Of a stretch of 15,667 nucleotides of DNA, positions 15,181 through 15,667 are shown piece after piece. Origin of the DNA: a bacterium (GTDB taxonomy: Bacteria > Bacillota > Clostridia > Oscillospirales > Acutalibacteraceae); the NCBI GenBank assembly GCA_020627425.1, contig JAHKXX010000345.1, positions 1 to 15,667 of the forward strand. Direction: 5' to 3'. Every line of letters starts with the position of its first letter. Position 1 is the first letter of the stretch. Made by a program: the position numbers and the translations under genes. The notes under the pieces are model-generated. The model saw only the letters and a list, made by a program, of their open reading frames with translations. It was not told where the DNA came from and searched no databases.

Positions 15181-15316
15181 GTTGAAAACTATTCAACCCT
15201 ATCAACAGCAGTCAAACACCGAATAATTAACGGTTTCAACCGAGTTTTCAACAATTATAAACTTATTTTTTCACTTATTAAACCAAGTTTTCAACATTAC
15301 AAACTGTATAACCGTT
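15181..15316 (+). repeat. Clustered TTTCAAC direct and inverted repeats
   Basis: GTTTTCAACA occurs at 15244-15253 and 15287-15296, each followed by ATTATAAACT- or TTACAAACT-type sequence. GTTGAA/TTCAAC (15181-15186, 15192-15197) and CGGTT-TC-AACCG (15231-15242) are perfect dyads. AACGGTT (15229-15235) has its complement AACCGTT at 15310-15316. The remaining sequence up to 15444 is AT-rich and holds no gene. Function is unknown; these could be protein-binding sites or leader RNA structure. Confidence 0.5.
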
Positions 15317-15444
15317 GATCATTACTCAAAACAGGTCATATTTTTTAGTCCGGGTAAAAAAAGCTTTTTCAGGAATTTGAATAAGCACCCCAGAATCAGC
15401 CCATTATATATCTGTAAAATACACAAGCAGTGGAGGCTGAATGA

Positions 15445-15667
15445 ATGCTGAAGGGTATAAATCACTCTATAATAGAGGTAAACGACACAGGCAACGAATA
15501 TTACGAAAGAGCGATACTGATAATAAAGCCCGAATATTCGTCTGTTGAAAGAAGTATTCTTGAATATGAGGCGCGTCAGCTTTTGAGGGAATTTGATGCA
15601 CCGTCTGCGTTTCGGATAAAGAAAAAGAAGCTGTCTCCTGTTATAAAGGCAGCATTCATAGCCCTGC
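15445..15667 (+). CDS. Conserved small protein of unknown function (5' part)
   Basis: The frame is open from the ATG at 15445 to the window edge, giving 74 complete codons; the 3' end is missing. GGAGG (15432-15436) stands eight bases before this ATG; a second ATG at 15441 is too close and its frame stops after about 36 codons. The protein begins MLKGINHSIIEVNDTGNEYY and continues ERAILIIKPEYSSVER, then a helical charged part (ILEYEARQLLREF) and a basic patch IKKKK before a hydrophobic run at the edge (PVIKAAFIAL). I recall similar short proteins (..EV.DT...YFE+A...V+PE..) as uncharacterised in Clostridia, but this is memory, not a search. No function is assigned. Confidence 0.7.
   Translation, partial: MLKGINHSIIEVNDTGNEYYERAILIIKPEYSSVERSILEYEARQLLREFDAPSAFRIKKKKLSPVIKAAFIAL

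Noticed and set aside
14975..15226. 83-codon plus-strand frame after the GH31 gene
   Set aside because: It has no SD, runs through several dyads, and has biased AT-driven composition; more likely regulatory DNA.
15004..15296. Possible oriC: TTGTCCACA-like and TTTTCAACA 9-mers
   Set aside because: None matches the DnaA box TTATCCACA exactly, and the TTTTCAACA motif breaks the conserved CC; no dnaA, dnaN or rpmH is in the window.

Overview
The window looks like chromosomal DNA of an anaerobic Firmicute, most likely a gut or rumen member of the Oscillospiraceae (Ruminococcus or [Eubacterium] siraeum-like). This is inferred from three things: a nine-subunit bacterial V/A-type ATPase, a secreted Cthe_2159-type beta-helix lipoprotein together with a GH31 glucosidase, and moderate GC with strong AGGAGG Shine-Dalgarno (SD) sites and frequent TTG/GTG starts. 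There is no rRNA, tRNA, IS element, prophage or CRISPR array.

Layout, left to right. (1) 1-395 is intergenic: a terminator-type hairpin, then a cluster of GC-rich hairpin repeats, then a promoter. (2) 396-2444 (+) encodes a lipoprotein with a long Gly-Gly-Thr beta-helix repeat domain, probably a surface carbohydrate binder. (3) A 19-bp perfect bidirectional terminator (2471-2518) separates it from the convergent V-ATPase operon. (4) 2536-11167 (-) is a complete V/A-type ATPase operon transcribed right to left in the order G/H-C-I-K-F-E-A-B-D. It is driven by a good extended -10 promoter at 11247-11275 with a hairpin in the leader. (5) 11276-11634 holds no gene but contains a second hairpin-repeat cluster, partly homologous to the one at 121-290. 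(6) 11635-12459 (-) is a PHP-family phosphatase of the histidinol-phosphatase type. (7) 12460-12846 is a divergent regulatory region. (8) 12847-14913 (+) is a cytoplasmic GH31 alpha-glucosidase that starts at TTG. (9) 14914-15444 is an AT-rich intergenic region unusually dense in dyads. (10) A small gene of unknown function starts at 15445 and runs off the right edge.

Functionally, the ATPase operon encodes the whole rotary machine: catalytic A3B3 head, D/F/C central shaft, E/G peripheral stalks, I stator and K ring. It would couple ATP to an ion gradient. The lipoprotein and the GH31 enzyme fit a polysaccharide-degrading lifestyle but are not in one operon. I see no convincing new defence or mobile system. 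The most interesting unexplained material is non-coding: the dispersed hairpin repeat family and the dyad-rich leader before the last gene.
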